From Neohoeflea coraliihabitans (GTDB lineage: Bacteria; Pseudomonadota; Alphaproteobacteria; Rhizobiales; Rhizobiaceae): 64,000 nt of DNA. Where the stretch lies: NCBI RefSeq assembly GCF_019334345.1, contig NZ_JAHWQX010000002.1, positions 992,001 through 1,056,000 on the forward strand, written 5' to 3'. Shown here one piece after another: positions 55,112 to 64,000 of this stretch. A program made the translations under genes and the position numbers. The notes beneath the pieces were generated by a model. It was not told the origin of the DNA. It worked only from the letters and a program-made list of their open reading frames with translations, and did no database searches. Within the stretch, counting starts at the first letter, position 1, and every line of letters begins with the position of its first letter.

Positions 55112-55303
55112 GTTTGAGCGGGTGCGATCGGTAAGGCGCACGATGCCGCTTTATAGATCTCTGACCAGATTGTAGCTGGCCGGGCCGTTCGCAGCGGCGT
55201 CTCGGCAATGGCATCGTTCAATTTCGTGCCAGGTTCGTTACGATTTGTTCAGCGCTGCCGAGTTAATGTGATGCGACAATTTGTGTGGCTTAGGAGCATT
55301 CTC

Positions 55304-55930
55304 ATGACGTCCAGCAGGGACGGCGCAACGGCTTTTGCCGACACAGTGAAGCGTCCTCTTTGGCGGCGTTTCCGGCGCGATCAGGATGGTACTGCAGTCA
55401 TCGAATTCGGTATTCTGGCCATACCGTTCTTTTTGCTGATCTTCGCGACGATCGAATCCTTCATCGCCTTCGCCGGCGAACAATTGCTCGACAATGCCGT
55501 TGCAACAATGGCGCGCGAATTGAGGACCGGACGGATTACCACCGGGACCGGCACATCGACAGACATGTCGGAAACCGAGTTCAAAGCTGCGTTCTGCGAT
55601 GAAATCAAGCTGATGATGACCTGCGACGACGAGACCGACGCGGCGCTGGCCAATCTGGTCCTGGATGTACGTGAATTTTCGGACTTTGCCAGCATCCCCA
55701 CCGGCGTGCCACGCAGCGGTGACGAGACCAGCGAGCTCGACACCTCCTCCTTCGGCTATTCACCCGGAGGCGCCGGCTCGATCAATGTGGTGCGGGCCTA
55801 CTATCGGTGGGAGGTCATGACGGACCTTGTGCGTCCCTACATCACCAATGTCGCCACCGGTTCGACGTCCACACCGGACTACTTTTTGATGGTCGCGACA
55901 GCGGCCTTCCAGAACGAGGATTACCCCTGA
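55304..55930 (+). CDS. TadE/TadG-family pseudopilin (first copy)
   Basis: A 208-residue protein. A basic start (KRPLWRRFRRDQDG) leads into a pilin-like helix, TAVIEFGILAIPFFLLIFAT, with the Glu at +5-type position expected for CpaA processing. The rest is a periplasmic domain with two cysteines. TadE-type proteins are minor pilins needed for Flp fibre assembly. ATG 55304 is chosen because TAGGAG lies 7 bases ahead; two earlier in-frame ATGs at 55208 and 55271 have no such site. Confidence 0.85.
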   Translation: MTSSRDGATAFADTVKRPLWRRFRRDQDGTAVIEFGILAIPFFLLIFATIESFIAFAGEQLLDNAVATMARELRTGRITTGTGTSTDMSETEFKAAFCDEIKLMMTCDDETDAALANLVLDVREFSDFASIPTGVPRSGDETSELDTSSFGYSPGGAGSINVVRAYYRWEVMTDLVRPYITNVATGSTSTPDYFLMVATAAFQNEDYP

Positions 55931-55985
55931 GGAGTGCCCGGGTTTGAGGGAGCACTTGCGAGGTTTGAATTTAGGATCGACGACC

Positions 55986-56558
55986 ATGGGTGCGAAAGTG
56001 CACGGTTCTGCAAAGACGCTGAGACGGCTGATCAATGATCGAGCTGGCGTTGGAGCTGTCGAATTTGCGCTGATCGCACCGCTGCTGCTGATCCTGTACG
56101 TTGGCGCGCTTGAGGTCTCGGTCGCCATGTCGATCGACAAGAAGGTGTCTCGCGCGACCGCCAGCATTGCCGACATCGTTACCCAGCAGGCCGAAGTCAA
56201 CGAAACCTTCCTCGGCACGATGACGTCGGTCGCGGAAAGCATTATCTCGCCCTACATCAGCTCCGGCCTGACGATCAAAGTGACCGGCATTGCCGTTGAT
56301 TCCTCCGGCGACGCGACGGTCGCCTGGTCTTGGGACGAGAGCAACGGTGAACCCTACAGCGTCGACAGCGCCGTGACCTTGCCAACAAATCTCGACAAGC
56401 CCGACACATTCTTGGTGCGCAGCGAACTGACCCTGTCGCACAATCTTTTCCTGCTGCTGCCGGGATCGGATTCGGGCACGCGGACGATCAATCTCGGCAA
56501 TACACACTATATGCGCCAACGCATCGGCGATTCGATCGACTGCACCGATTGCGGCTAG
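55986..56558 (+). CDS. TadE/TadG-family pseudopilin (second copy)
   Basis: A 190-residue protein with the N-terminal pilin-like segment DRAGVGAVEFALIAPLLLIL and a periplasmic domain ending in a CTDC pair. AGGA lies 9 bases before the chosen ATG at 55986; 55944 is an alternative in the same frame. It follows the first copy after 55 bases and is probably co-transcribed and processed by CpaA. The two copies have diverged strongly outside the helix. Confidence 0.85.
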   Translation: MGAKVHGSAKTLRRLINDRAGVGAVEFALIAPLLLILYVGALEVSVAMSIDKKVSRATASIADIVTQQAEVNETFLGTMTSVAESIISPYISSGLTIKVTGIAVDSSGDATVAWSWDESNGEPYSVDSAVTLPTNLDKPDTFLVRSELTLSHNLFLLLPGSDSGTRTINLGNTHYMRQRIGDSIDCTDCG

Positions 56559-56560
56559 GT

Positions 56561-57541
56561 TCAACGGTCCGGATTGCCATTCGATGCCTCTTGTCCGGCG
56601 GGGTATGTAACCTCTCCGGTGTCGCTCTCTGCCAGCCCGGCGGCTTCGCTTCCCGCGGGATCGACCAGGGCCATCACGGACCGATAATCTTCAGTGGTCG
56701 CCGGAGCGTAGCCCCCCGCGACGATGGGTTCGATGATATCAAGAAGGCCAGGGGCATTTTGCGGCATGGCGTCGAGGAAGGCACCGAGACGCTGGGCCAG
56801 ATCCGTAGGGATGTCGCGGTGCAGGGCATGCGGGCCGTGATAAACCGGGGCTGATTGCCAGACAATTTCCATGTCGCCGCGTTGGTACAGCAATCCGGCG
56901 TAACGACCGGCAAACAGCCGCTCGGGCAACGGCACGTTTTCCTCATTCGCGCCGACGGGCACCCAGGCGAAGAATCCGTTCACGGTGCCATCGGCGAAGC
57001 GCTCGGCGACGGCCCGGACCGATCCGACTTCAAATGTCATGAGTTCCGGCAGTGCCCCTGCCCTGTCGGCTGCGGCCGGCAGCAACCAGCCGGACAGCGA
57101 ACGGCGGGTTGAATAAGCGACGCGCAGTATCTCGGTGGTCTGAGCCGGGGGGCTGGCCCGAACCAGGACTGACCTGAACCCCACAATTCCTTCGGCACCG
57201 ACCGGGCGGCGCAGCGCCTCGACACATGCGCAGACGGCCCGTGTGGCGGCGAAGGACAGCGCCGTATGCGGGGCGTAGTCGATGCGTCCGCTGGCGTGCG
57301 CATCGACCAGTGCTCCAAGGGTTGCAAATGCGATGACGGTCACGGGCAGATCGAGCGCGGTCGAAAACCCGCGTTCGATCGCGGCGAGCTGCATCGGCTC
57401 GGCCATCGCCGGATGGCTGTGCAGCAGTCCGATGCGCAGGCCGGCACGCGCTGCATCCCCTGCTGGCACTGGTTCGGTGGAGGTGGGTTCGGCCCGGCAG
57501 GGCACTGCCAGCAGGACGAACAGAACCAGGAAACGGATCAT
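56561..57541 (-). CDS. PhnD/SsuA-like periplasmic binding protein
   Basis: A 326-residue protein with a short Sec signal (to about residue 17, CRAEP) and a two-lobe binding domain resembling phosphonate-binding PhnD: RIGLLHSHPAMAEPMQ, GRIDYAPHTALSFAA, FRSVLVRA and VWQSAPVYHGPHAL. No ATPase or permease gene is nearby, so it may serve an ABC system elsewhere or act as a sensor domain partner. It converges with the TadE/G genes, 2 bases from the stop, at the edge of the pilus locus. Confidence 0.82.
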   Translation of the reverse strand: MIRFLVLFVLLAVPCRAEPTSTEPVPAGDAARAGLRIGLLHSHPAMAEPMQLAAIERGFSTALDLPVTVIAFATLGALVDAHASGRIDYAPHTALSFAATRAVCACVEALRRPVGAEGIVGFRSVLVRASPPAQTTEILRVAYSTRRSLSGWLLPAAADRAGALPELMTFEVGSVRAVAERFADGTVNGFFAWVPVGANEENVPLPERLFAGRYAGLLYQRGDMEIVWQSAPVYHGPHALHRDIPTDLAQRLGAFLDAMPQNAPGLLDIIEPIVAGGYAPATTEDYRSVMALVDPAGSEAAGLAESDTGEVTYPAGQEASNGNPDR

Positions 57542-57684
57542 GAATTGGCCTTCGCAAAAGGGTTCTGTACCCTTTTAGCACAAGGGGGTGACAGCCGGAA
57601 TCGCCCATTGCGCGAGCGGCCGGTGCGGTTGACAATTGCGGCAATAAGGGCGACGCCATTTCCGTCAGTTTCCGGAGAGGGCGT

Positions 57685-58905
57685 ATGGCACGGGCGTTTC
57701 TGCTTCTTCTCGATTCCTTCGGCATCGGCGGTGCGCCAGACGCCGCCGATTACGGTGATCTCGGCTCCGATACGCTGGGGCACATTGCGGAATATTGCGC
57801 AGCCGGACTGGGAGATCGTACCGGATTGCGCAAGGGTCCGTTGTCGGTGCCGCACATGGTCTCGCTCGGCCTTGTCGAGTCGGCACGCATGGCCAGCGGC
57901 AGCCGACCGGCGGGGATCGAAGAGCCGGCACGCCAACGCGGATTGTTCGGCGCCGCCACCGAGATTTCGCGCGGCAAGGATACACCGTCCGGTCACTGGG
58001 AGATCGCCGGGCAGCCGGTGCAGTTCGAGTGGGGATATTTCCCTGACGAAGGCGATGCCTTCGACGAGGAGTTGGTCGCATCCTTTATAGAACAGGGCGG
58101 AATCCCGGGAATTCTCGGAAACTGCCATGCTTCGGGAACGGTGATCATCAAGGAGTTCGGTGCGGCGCATATGAAGTCCGGGAAGCCGATCTTCTACACC
58201 TCCAGTGACTCGGTGGTGCAGATCGCGGCGCACGAAGAGAGTTTCGGACTTGAGCAATTGTATGAGCTGTGCTGGACCGTCCGCAAGATCGTCGATCCGC
58301 TCAACATCGGACGGGTGATTGCCCGGCCCTTCTTGGGTTCGGTGGAGAATGGTTTCAAGCGCACCGGAAACCGCCGCGATTTTTCCGTGCCGCCGCCCGG
58401 GCCCACGCTTCTCGATGTCGCCAGCGCGCACGAGCGAGAAGTCATCGCGATTGGCAAGATCAGCGATATCTATGCCCATCACGGCGTGACGGACATGCGC
58501 AAGGCGAACGGCAACGAAGCCCTGTTCAATGAGACCCTCACCGCCATGGACGATGCGGAGGACGGTGATCTGGTGTTCACCAATTTCGTCGATTTCGACA
58601 TGCTCTACGGGCATCGGCGCGATGTGCCGGGCTACGCGGCTGCGCTCGAGGCGTTTGATCGCGGCCTGCCGCAGATTGCCAAGAAAATGAAGCCCGGCGA
58701 TCTGGCACTGATCACAGCCGATCATGGCTGCGATCCGACCTGGCGGGGGACCGACCATACCCGCGAGCGGGTGCCGATCCTCGGTTTCGGCCCAGGCATC
58801 AAGGGCCACTCGGTCGGCGTGCGCGACAGTTTCGCCGATATCGGCGCTTCGCTTGCGCGGCATCTGAGCTTGCCTGCACTGGCGCATGGGCGGAGTTTTC
58901 TGTGA
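57685..58905 (+). CDS. deoB: Phosphopentomutase
   Basis: A 406-residue alkaline-phosphatase-superfamily enzyme that interconverts (deoxy)ribose 1- and 5-phosphate. Metal-binding and catalytic features include [19 protein letters not shown], the phosphorylated Thr in [26 protein letters not shown] and [19 protein letters not shown]. The length is normal. It opens a plus-strand nucleoside operon and its stop overlaps the add start by one base. Confidence 0.97.
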   Translation: MARAFLLLLDSFGIGGAPDAADYGDLGSDTLGHIAEYCAAGLGDRTGLRKGPLSVPHMVSLGLVESARMASGSRPAGIEEPARQRGLFGAATEISRGKDTPSGHWEIAGQPVQFEWGYFPDEGDAFDEELVASFIEQGGIPGILGNCHASGTVIIKEFGAAHMKSGKPIFYTSSDSVVQIAAHEESFGLEQLYELCWTVRKIVDPLNIGRVIARPFLGSVENGFKRTGNRRDFSVPPPGPTLLDVASAHEREVIAIGKISDIYAHHGVTDMRKANGNEALFNETLTAMDDAEDGDLVFTNFVDFDMLYGHRRDVPGYAAALEAFDRGLPQIAKKMKPGDLALITADHGCDPTWRGTDHTRERVPILGFGPGIKGHSVGVRDSFADIGASLARHLSLPALAHGRSFL

Positions 58906-59885
58906 TGGATACGCTTATCGCAGATGTGAAGAAGGCAGAGATCCATTGTCATATCGAGGGCGCGGTGCCGGCTGATCTGGTGCTGCGCCAAGCTGCGAAA
59001 TACGGCGTCGACACGACGCCCTTCCTTGCGGAGGGGTCGTATGTCTGGTCGGACTTCACTTCCTTTCTCAGCGCCTATGATCAGACCGCGCAGCTCTTCA
59101 GGACGCCGGAGGACTACGCGGCCCTGGCCGCGGGCTACCTGACCGGAATCGCCGCCGAAGGGGCCATCTACGCGGAAATCTTCATCTCGCCCGATCATGC
59201 GCGGCAGGCGGGTCTGTCGCCCGAGGCCTATTTCGAGGGATTGGGGGAGGGCATCATGCAGGCACGCCAGCGCTGCGGCATCGAATGCCGGATGATCGTC
59301 ACGGGTATTCGCCATTTTGGCGCCGAGGCCGTGGAAGCAGCGGCGCTGCTGACCGCCCGGCGACCGCATCCGCTGATCACCGGGTTCGGCATGGCCGGCG
59401 AAGAGCGCTGCGGCCGCGCGCGGGACTATGCACGCGCCTTCGACATCGCCCGCGACGCCGACCTCGGTCTGACCGTTCACGCCGGTGAACTGGCCGGCCC
59501 GGAGAGCGTGCGCGATGCGCTTGATGCGCTCCGGCCATCCCGCATCGGGCATGGTGTACGGGCAATTGACGACAGCGGACTTGTGGCACGGCTTGCGTCC
59601 GAGGGCATCATTCTCGAGGTTTGTCCCGGTTCCAACGTTAAGCTCGGGGTCTATGCCGACTGGCCGTCGCACCCCTTCGAGAGGCTGCGCCAGGCCGGCG
59701 TACGGGTGACACTGAGTTCCGACGACCCGCCGCACTTCGACTCATCGATCGGTCATGAATATGCGATGGCAGCGCAGACATGGGGTTATGATGCATCCAC
59801 GCTGACACAATTCACGCAGACCGCGCTCGAAACGGCGTTCGTCGATGAACCGACGCGGCAAAAACTATTGGGACAGCTCGGCTGA
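58905..59885 (+). CDS. add: Adenosine deaminase
   Basis: A 326-residue zinc enzyme that converts (deoxy)adenosine to (deoxy)inosine. Zinc ligands are in HCHIEGA near residue 17 and in LTVHAGE, which also holds the catalytic Glu; SSDDPPHF carries the last Asp pair. The ATG at 58905 overlaps the deoB stop. With the PNP and deoB it forms a path from adenosine to hypoxanthine and ribose 5-phosphate, which supports adenosine over adenine as substrate. Confidence 0.93.
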   Translation: MDTLIADVKKAEIHCHIEGAVPADLVLRQAAKYGVDTTPFLAEGSYVWSDFTSFLSAYDQTAQLFRTPEDYAALAAGYLTGIAAEGAIYAEIFISPDHARQAGLSPEAYFEGLGEGIMQARQRCGIECRMIVTGIRHFGAEAVEAAALLTARRPHPLITGFGMAGEERCGRARDYARAFDIARDADLGLTVHAGELAGPESVRDALDALRPSRIGHGVRAIDDSGLVARLASEGIILEVCPGSNVKLGVYADWPSHPFERLRQAGVRVTLSSDDPPHFDSSIGHEYAMAAQTWGYDASTLTQFTQTALETAFVDEPTRQKLLGQLG

Positions 59886-59958
59886 CGCTAGAGTTAGCGG
59901 GTTGCCCGCGACACCGGTTCGGTGTTTCATCGCATCGAACCTCGCAAGGACAGCATTC

Positions 59959-60588
59959 ATGGATACGGTTACCGTCATCAAGCATCCGCTGGTGCAGCAC
60001 AAGCTGACGATCATGCGCAAGAAAGACACTTCGACCGCCGGGTTTCGGCGGCTGCTGCGCGAAATCTCAACCTTGTTGTGCTACGAGATCACCCGCGATC
60101 TCGACATGACGATGGAGACCATCGAGACGCCACTGGCCCGCATCGAGGCGCCGGTGCTGGAAGGTAAGAAACTGGTCTTTGCCTCCATTCTGCGCGCTGG
60201 CAATGGCCTGCTGGAAGGCATGCTCGATCTGGTTCCCTCGGCGCGTGTCGCGCATATCGGCGTCTATCGTGACCATGAGACGCTCGAGGCGATCGAATAT
60301 TACTTCAAGGCACCCGAGGACATCGGCAACCGGCTGGTCGTGGTCGTGGATCCGATGCTGGCCACGGGCAATTCGTCGATCGCCTCGGTGGAAAAACTGA
60401 AGGAACGCGGCGCGCGCAACATGCGCTTTCTCTGCCTTCTGGCCGCACCCGAGGGGATCAAGAATTTTCAGGCCGCGCATCCGGATGTGCCGATCTTCAC
60501 GGCATCGATCGACAGCCATCTGAATGAGAAAGGCTACATCGTTCCGGGTCTGGGCGATGCCGGCGATCGGATGTACGGCACGAAATGA
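59959..60588 (+). CDS. upp: Uracil phosphoribosyltransferase
   Basis: A 209-residue enzyme making UMP from uracil and PRPP. Family blocks are [22 protein letters not shown] (in part), [13 protein letters not shown], the PRPP loop [11 protein letters not shown], and the uracil site [16 protein letters not shown]. The start at 59959 gives the usual length. It lies 73 bases after add and recovers the uracil released by nucleoside phosphorylases. Confidence 0.97.
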   Translation: MDTVTVIKHPLVQHKLTIMRKKDTSTAGFRRLLREISTLLCYEITRDLDMTMETIETPLARIEAPVLEGKKLVFASILRAGNGLLEGMLDLVPSARVAHIGVYRDHETLEAIEYYFKAPEDIGNRLVVVVDPMLATGNSSIASVEKLKERGARNMRFLCLLAAPEGIKNFQAAHPDVPIFTASIDSHLNEKGYIVPGLGDAGDRMYGTK

Positions 60589-60589
60589 G

Positions 60590-60607
60590 CCGCTGCAGCG
60601 GGGTTTT
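60590..60607 (+). terminator. Probable terminator after upp
   Basis: The short palindrome CCGCTGCAGCGG right after the stop is followed by GGTTTTAC. The T run is short, so it may be partial. Confidence 0.5.
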
Positions 60608-60703
60608 ACTTTCCGGAAACCGCGTCGCACAAAAGAGCGCACGACGCCATTGCATTAACCTCATCGGCACTGGAGAGCGCTAGACTGGCGGGCAAACGGA
60701 GCC

Positions 60704-61300
60704 ATGCCAGTGTACAGAAAGATCTTCATCATCGGCTGCGCCGCTCTGGCGATCGCCGGTGTGCCCAACTATATCGAAACAGCAAGGGAAGCGGCACCGG
60801 ACACAGATCGGCAATCGCCCCTGTCCACGGGTGGCAGCCGGCAGAGCGCCAGTTCGTCCGAAGACACGCCAGCTGCAAACATGCTGGCAGCGACTGGCAA
60901 CCAGGCTCCATCCTCCTATGTCACCGGCCGCAAGAATGCACAGATCAGCGTTGATGGCAGCGGGCATTTCGCCACCACATTCTACCTGAACGGCCGGCCG
61001 ATCCCTGCCGTCGTCGATACGGGCGCCACCTTCGTGGCAGTCAATGTCTCGACGGCCAAGCGCATCGGCGCGGTTCCGAGCGCGGCAGATTTCCGCCACG
61101 AGGTGCGCACCGCCAACGGCACGATTCGGGCTGCGCGCATCGCGCTCGACAGCATCGAAATCGGCGGCATTCTTGTCCGCGATGTCAATGCATTCGTCCT
61201 GCCGGACGCCGCCCTCTCGGCGACCCTGATCGGCATGAGCTTCATGAACCGCCTCGCATCCTACAAGGTCGAAAACGCCACACTGTACATGCAGAACTGA
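60704..61300 (+). CDS. Membrane-anchored retropepsin-like aspartic protease (TIGR02281-like)
   Basis: A 198-residue protein with an N-terminal helix (KIFIIGCAALAIAGVPNYI), a Ser/Thr/Ala-rich linker and a C-terminal single-lobe aspartic protease domain. The active-site Asp is in VVDTGATFVAVN, the flap region follows (RTANGTIRAARIAL), and the end has TLIGMSFMNRL. Such enzymes work as dimers, probably in the periplasm. Substrates are not known. It sits between the two nucleoside operons and shows no link to them other than place. Confidence 0.88.
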   Translation: MPVYRKIFIIGCAALAIAGVPNYIETAREAAPDTDRQSPLSTGGSRQSASSSEDTPAANMLAATGNQAPSSYVTGRKNAQISVDGSGHFATTFYLNGRPIPAVVDTGATFVAVNVSTAKRIGAVPSAADFRHEVRTANGTIRAARIALDSIEIGGILVRDVNAFVLPDAALSATLIGMSFMNRLASYKVENATLYMQN

Positions 61301-61324
61301 GGCGTTCGGCGCGCGAGCTGTCCG

Positions 61325-62641
61325 TCACTCCAGCCTTTCGAGGATGACAGGGTGCGCTTCGCAAGGGGTATCCTGCAGCGTGATGGCTTTCCTTACACGC
61401 TGGCGGGCGGCGTCCAGGTCTGCGGGGTTGCGCGCCAGAATGGAACACAGGGGCTCGCCCCTCTCGACTCTGCTTCCGACCGGCAACAGGCCGGTCAGGC
61501 CAACGGCAGGATCGACACTGTCCTGCGGCTGGTGCCGACCGCCGCCGAGCGACACCACCGCCATGCCGATTTCGCGTGTCTGATACCCAGTAATATAGCC
61601 ATCTTCCGGGGCAGCGACGATGTCGATAATCGGCGCTTGGGGAAGGTGCCGGCGATAATCTGACAGGAAATCGGCCGGCCCGCCAAGGGCGGCGACCATG
61701 CGTTGGAAATGTTCAGCGGCGCTGCCGTCATCCAGCGCTTGACGCGCCTTTTCTGCGCCCGCCGACACCGACTCAACGACACCGCCGGCCAACAGCATTT
61801 CCGCGGCGAGCGCCAGGGTCACGTCGCGCAGCCTCGCATCCTGTTTGGTGCCGGTCAGGAACTCGACCGCATTGGCCACTTCCACGGCATTGCCAGCGGC
61901 CGAGGCCAGGGGGGCGGACATATCGGTGAGCAAGGCGGACGTCGGCATGCCGGCGCCATTGGCGACATCGACCAGGGCGCGCGCGAGATCCCGCGCGGCG
62001 CTGGTGGTGCCCATGAATGCGCCACTGCCGCATTTGACGTCAAGAACCAGGCCCGACAGACCCGCTGCGAGCTTTTTGGATAAAATGGAGGCTGTGATCA
62101 GCGGGATCGATTCAACGGTGGCGGTGACATCGCGGATCGCATAGAGCCGCTTGTCGGCCGGGGCGAGATCCCCCGTCTGGCCGATAATGGCGCAGCCCAC
62201 CTCCTTGACGATCTGGCGAAATTTGGCGTTCGAAGGCGTGACGGTGTAGCCCGGTATGGATTCGAGCTTGTCGAGTGTACCGCCCGTATGGGCAAGCCCG
62301 CGGCCAGAGATCATCGGCACGGCCAGGCCGCAAGCGGCAGCAATCGGGGCCAGCATCAGGGAAACATTGTCGCCCACGCCACCGGTGGAATGCTTGTCGA
62401 TGACCGGACGGTCAATTTCCGGCCATGCGAGCACATCTCCGGAATCGCGCATGGCCAGCGTCAGGGCGACGGCTTCGTCACGGTTCATACCATTGAGGAA
62501 GACCGCCATGGCGAAAGCTGCTGCCTGGCCCTCGCTGACATTTCCATCGGTCAGGCCAGCGATGAAGGCGGCGATGGCGTCGGCGTCGAGCGTCTTGCCG
62601 TCCCTCTTGTGCCGTATGATCTCTTGCGGCAGCACGCTCAA
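61325..62641 (-). CDS. deoA: Thymidine phosphorylase
   Basis: A 438-residue enzyme that splits thymidine into thymine and deoxyribose 1-phosphate. It has the N-terminal helical domain (LTDGNVSEGQAAAFAMA), the phosphate-binding stretch DKHSTGGVGDNVSL, SGRGLAHTGGTLDKLESIPG and the catalytic KCGSGAFMG. The start overlaps the deoC stop by ATGA. It is the last gene of the coupled punA/deoC/deoA unit, and it converges with the aspartic protease gene. Confidence 0.97.
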   Translation of the reverse strand: MSVLPQEIIRHKRDGKTLDADAIAAFIAGLTDGNVSEGQAAAFAMAVFLNGMNRDEAVALTLAMRDSGDVLAWPEIDRPVIDKHSTGGVGDNVSLMLAPIAAACGLAVPMISGRGLAHTGGTLDKLESIPGYTVTPSNAKFRQIVKEVGCAIIGQTGDLAPADKRLYAIRDVTATVESIPLITASILSKKLAAGLSGLVLDVKCGSGAFMGTTSAARDLARALVDVANGAGMPTSALLTDMSAPLASAAGNAVEVANAVEFLTGTKQDARLRDVTLALAAEMLLAGGVVESVSAGAEKARQALDDGSAAEHFQRMVAALGGPADFLSDYRRHLPQAPIIDIVAAPEDGYITGYQTREIGMAVVSLGGGRHQPQDSVDPAVGLTGLLPVGSRVERGEPLCSILARNPADLDAARQRVRKAITLQDTPCEAHPVILERLE

Positions 62642-63435
62642 TAGTCACCTTCCGCCCGTGCAGCGGTGTTGCCTTCAAGAGTAGCGAGGATATCGGTCAG
62701 CAATCCAGAAGCACCGATGCGGAAGCGGGCCGGCGCCACCCAGCCGCGGCCCATGATCCGCTCACAAAGCGCAAAATAGGCCGCTGCATCGGCGACCGTG
62801 CGGATACCACCGGCTGGTTTCAGGCCGGCATGCCCGCCAGACGACGCGCTGTGCTGACGCAGGACTTCGAGCATGATCTCGGCGGTTTCGAGCGTTGCAT
62901 TGACCTTCACCTTGCCGGTCGAGGACTTGATGAAATCGGCGCCGCTGGCGAGCGCGATATGGGCGGCCTTCTCGACAAGTTCGGGATCATCCAGTTCCCC
63001 GGTTTCGAGAATCGTCTTGAGCAAAGCCGGACGCGGCGTGGCAGCGCGGACGACGGAAACGAGATCGGCCAGTTTCGCCATGTCTCCCGCTTTTACCGCG
63101 CGCCAGGGGATGACCATGTCGATCTCGTCGGCGCCGTCGGCAATGGCGCCGACCGTTTCGCCGACCACCGTATCGACCGGCAAATCGCCGGACGGAAAAT
63201 TGACCACTGTTGCGATGCGCACCGGAGCGAGCGGCCCGAGATGCCGGCGTGCAGCAGCGACAAAACGTGGCCAGATGCAGATCGCGGCGGTGGGCCCGAA
63301 GGCGGTCATGGCACGATCGCACAGGGCGCGCACGGCATCCTCGGTGCTGTCATCGTTCAGATCGGTCAGATCCAGGCAGGCGAGCGCCATGCGCGCTACC
63401 GCTTGTTGGTCGTATTCGTGCGCCTCGCGTTTCAT
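62638..63435 (-). CDS. deoC: Deoxyribose-phosphate aldolase
   Basis: A 265-residue class I aldolase that cuts deoxyribose 5-phosphate into acetaldehyde and glyceraldehyde 3-phosphate. Visible motifs are ATVVNFPSGD, the Schiff-base Lys in DFIKSSTGKV, and GLKPAGGIRT with the second active Lys. ATG 63435 overlaps the punA stop, and its stop overlaps the deoA ATG, so the three genes are translationally coupled. Confidence 0.97.
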   Translation of the reverse strand: MKREAHEYDQQAVARMALACLDLTDLNDDSTEDAVRALCDRAMTAFGPTAAICIWPRFVAAARRHLGPLAPVRIATVVNFPSGDLPVDTVVGETVGAIADGADEIDMVIPWRAVKAGDMAKLADLVSVVRAATPRPALLKTILETGELDDPELVEKAAHIALASGADFIKSSTGKVKVNATLETAEIMLEVLRQHSASSGGHAGLKPAGGIRTVADAAAYFALCERIMGRGWVAPARFRIGASGLLTDILATLEGNTAARAEGDY

Positions 63436-64000
63436 CCGCTCTCTCCTGTGCCCCGTATGCCGCCTGCCTCTCGAGAGGTGAACATCTCCGACAGGATGGC
63501 GGCCAGGCGCACTCCGCCCCGGGGCGCCATGTCCTTGGTCTCGTGATGGCTCAGTTCCGAGCCCGTCATGCCGGCTCCGTAATTGGTGATCACTGACGCT
63601 GCGACAACGGAAAAGCCGAGGAAACGGGCCAATATGACTTCCGGGACAGTCGACATTCCGACCGCATCGGCGCCGAAGCCGCGGGCCATGCGGATTTCTG
63701 CCGGTGTTTCGAAACTGGGGCCGGAAAACCACATATAAATGCCGTGATGCAGATCGGTACCGCTGCGCTCGGCGGCGGCGTCGAACGACGCACCGAGCTG
63801 CGCGTCATAGGCGGAGGTCATGCCAACGAAGCGGTCATCGCTCGGTTCACCGATCAACGGATTGGCGCCTGAAAAATTGATGTGGTCGGTGATGCGCATC
63901 ACGGAACCGGGCGGCATGTCCTGGCGCAGCGAGCCGGCGGAGTTGGTCAGAAACAATTGCCGTATGCCAAGAGCATGCAGGATCTCGAGCGGCGCACGCA
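63432..64000 (-). CDS. punA: Purine-nucleoside phosphorylase, C-terminal part (cut by window edge)
   Basis: The 3' part of a trimeric (PNP/MTAP-type) purine-nucleoside phosphorylase; the start lies beyond base 64000. Visible blocks are LFLTNSAGSLRQDMPPGSV, DHINFSGANPLIG, YMWFSGPSFETPAEIRMA and VGMSTVPEV, then YGAGMTG near the end. The enzyme splits inosine and guanosine with phosphate. The frame is open to the window edge. The stop overlaps the deoC ATG. Confidence 0.95.
   Translation of the reverse strand, partial: RAPLEILHALGIRQLFLTNSAGSLRQDMPPGSVMRITDHINFSGANPLIGEPSDDRFVGMTSAYDAQLGASFDAAAERSGTDLHHGIYMWFSGPSFETPAEIRMARGFGADAVGMSTVPEVILARFLGFSVVAASVITNYGAGMTGSELSHHETKDMAPRGGVRLAAILSEMFTSREAGGIRGTGESG

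Overview
The window looks like chromosomal DNA of an alphaproteobacterium, most likely of the order Hyphomicrobiales (Rhizobiales). This is inferred from GC-rich codon use, a class II aroA beside a TIGR02300-type protein, the aroA/cmk/rpsA and kdsB/pheA orders, a membrane-anchored CycM-like cytochrome, a compact SRP RNA next to dnaX, and a complete Tad/Flp pilus locus. I do not assign a genus.

Region 1 (about 1-12.7 kb) is accessory metal and redox DNA. It holds the end of a P1B-type metal ATPase, decayed pieces of a CcdA-like protein, a CusF-like copper protein and an IS66 transposase, and then a Tat-exported Met-rich multicopper oxidase. A minus-strand group follows with small secreted or membrane proteins, a cytochrome c, a DUF411 metal-binding protein and an Asp-box protein. 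The last part is a thiol-rich module: a very long SDR/SPW/VKOR/SPW fusion, a 38-residue Met-rich membrane peptide, a CBS protein whose ten cysteines form five Cys-Cys pairs, and a divergent disulfide flavoprotein. The region ends at tRNA-Ser(GGA), which may be the island junction.

Region 2 (12.7-44 kb) is core genome. It contains msrA, a BMP-type nucleoside-binding protein, rnd, a DUF817 protein, the coupled aroA/isomerase/cmk/rpsA operon, tRNA-Ala(GGC), a lytic transglycosylase, a DegT aminotransferase, the ffs/dnaX/ybaB/recR cluster, nudC, kdsB/pheA, a cytochrome c with a long acidic tail, the yejABEF peptide ABC transporter, a ghrA-like reductase, a PACE efflux protein, and a leucyl aminopeptidase/MarR/NlpC operon.

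Region 3 (44-57.5 kb) is a Tad/Flp pilus locus. TadD is on the plus strand; flp, cpaA, cpaB, cpaC, cpaD, cpaE, cpaF, tadB and tadC run on the minus strand from a shared divergent promoter region; a secretin N-domain protein and two TadE/G-like pseudopilins run on the plus strand; a PhnD-like binding protein closes the locus.

Region 4 (57.5-64 kb) is nucleoside salvage. The plus strand carries deoB, add and upp plus a membrane aspartic protease, and the minus strand carries a tightly coupled punA (cut by the window edge), deoC and deoA. Together these genes turn nucleosides into bases and pentose phosphates, and the BMP protein near 14.3 kb is a plausible uptake partner.
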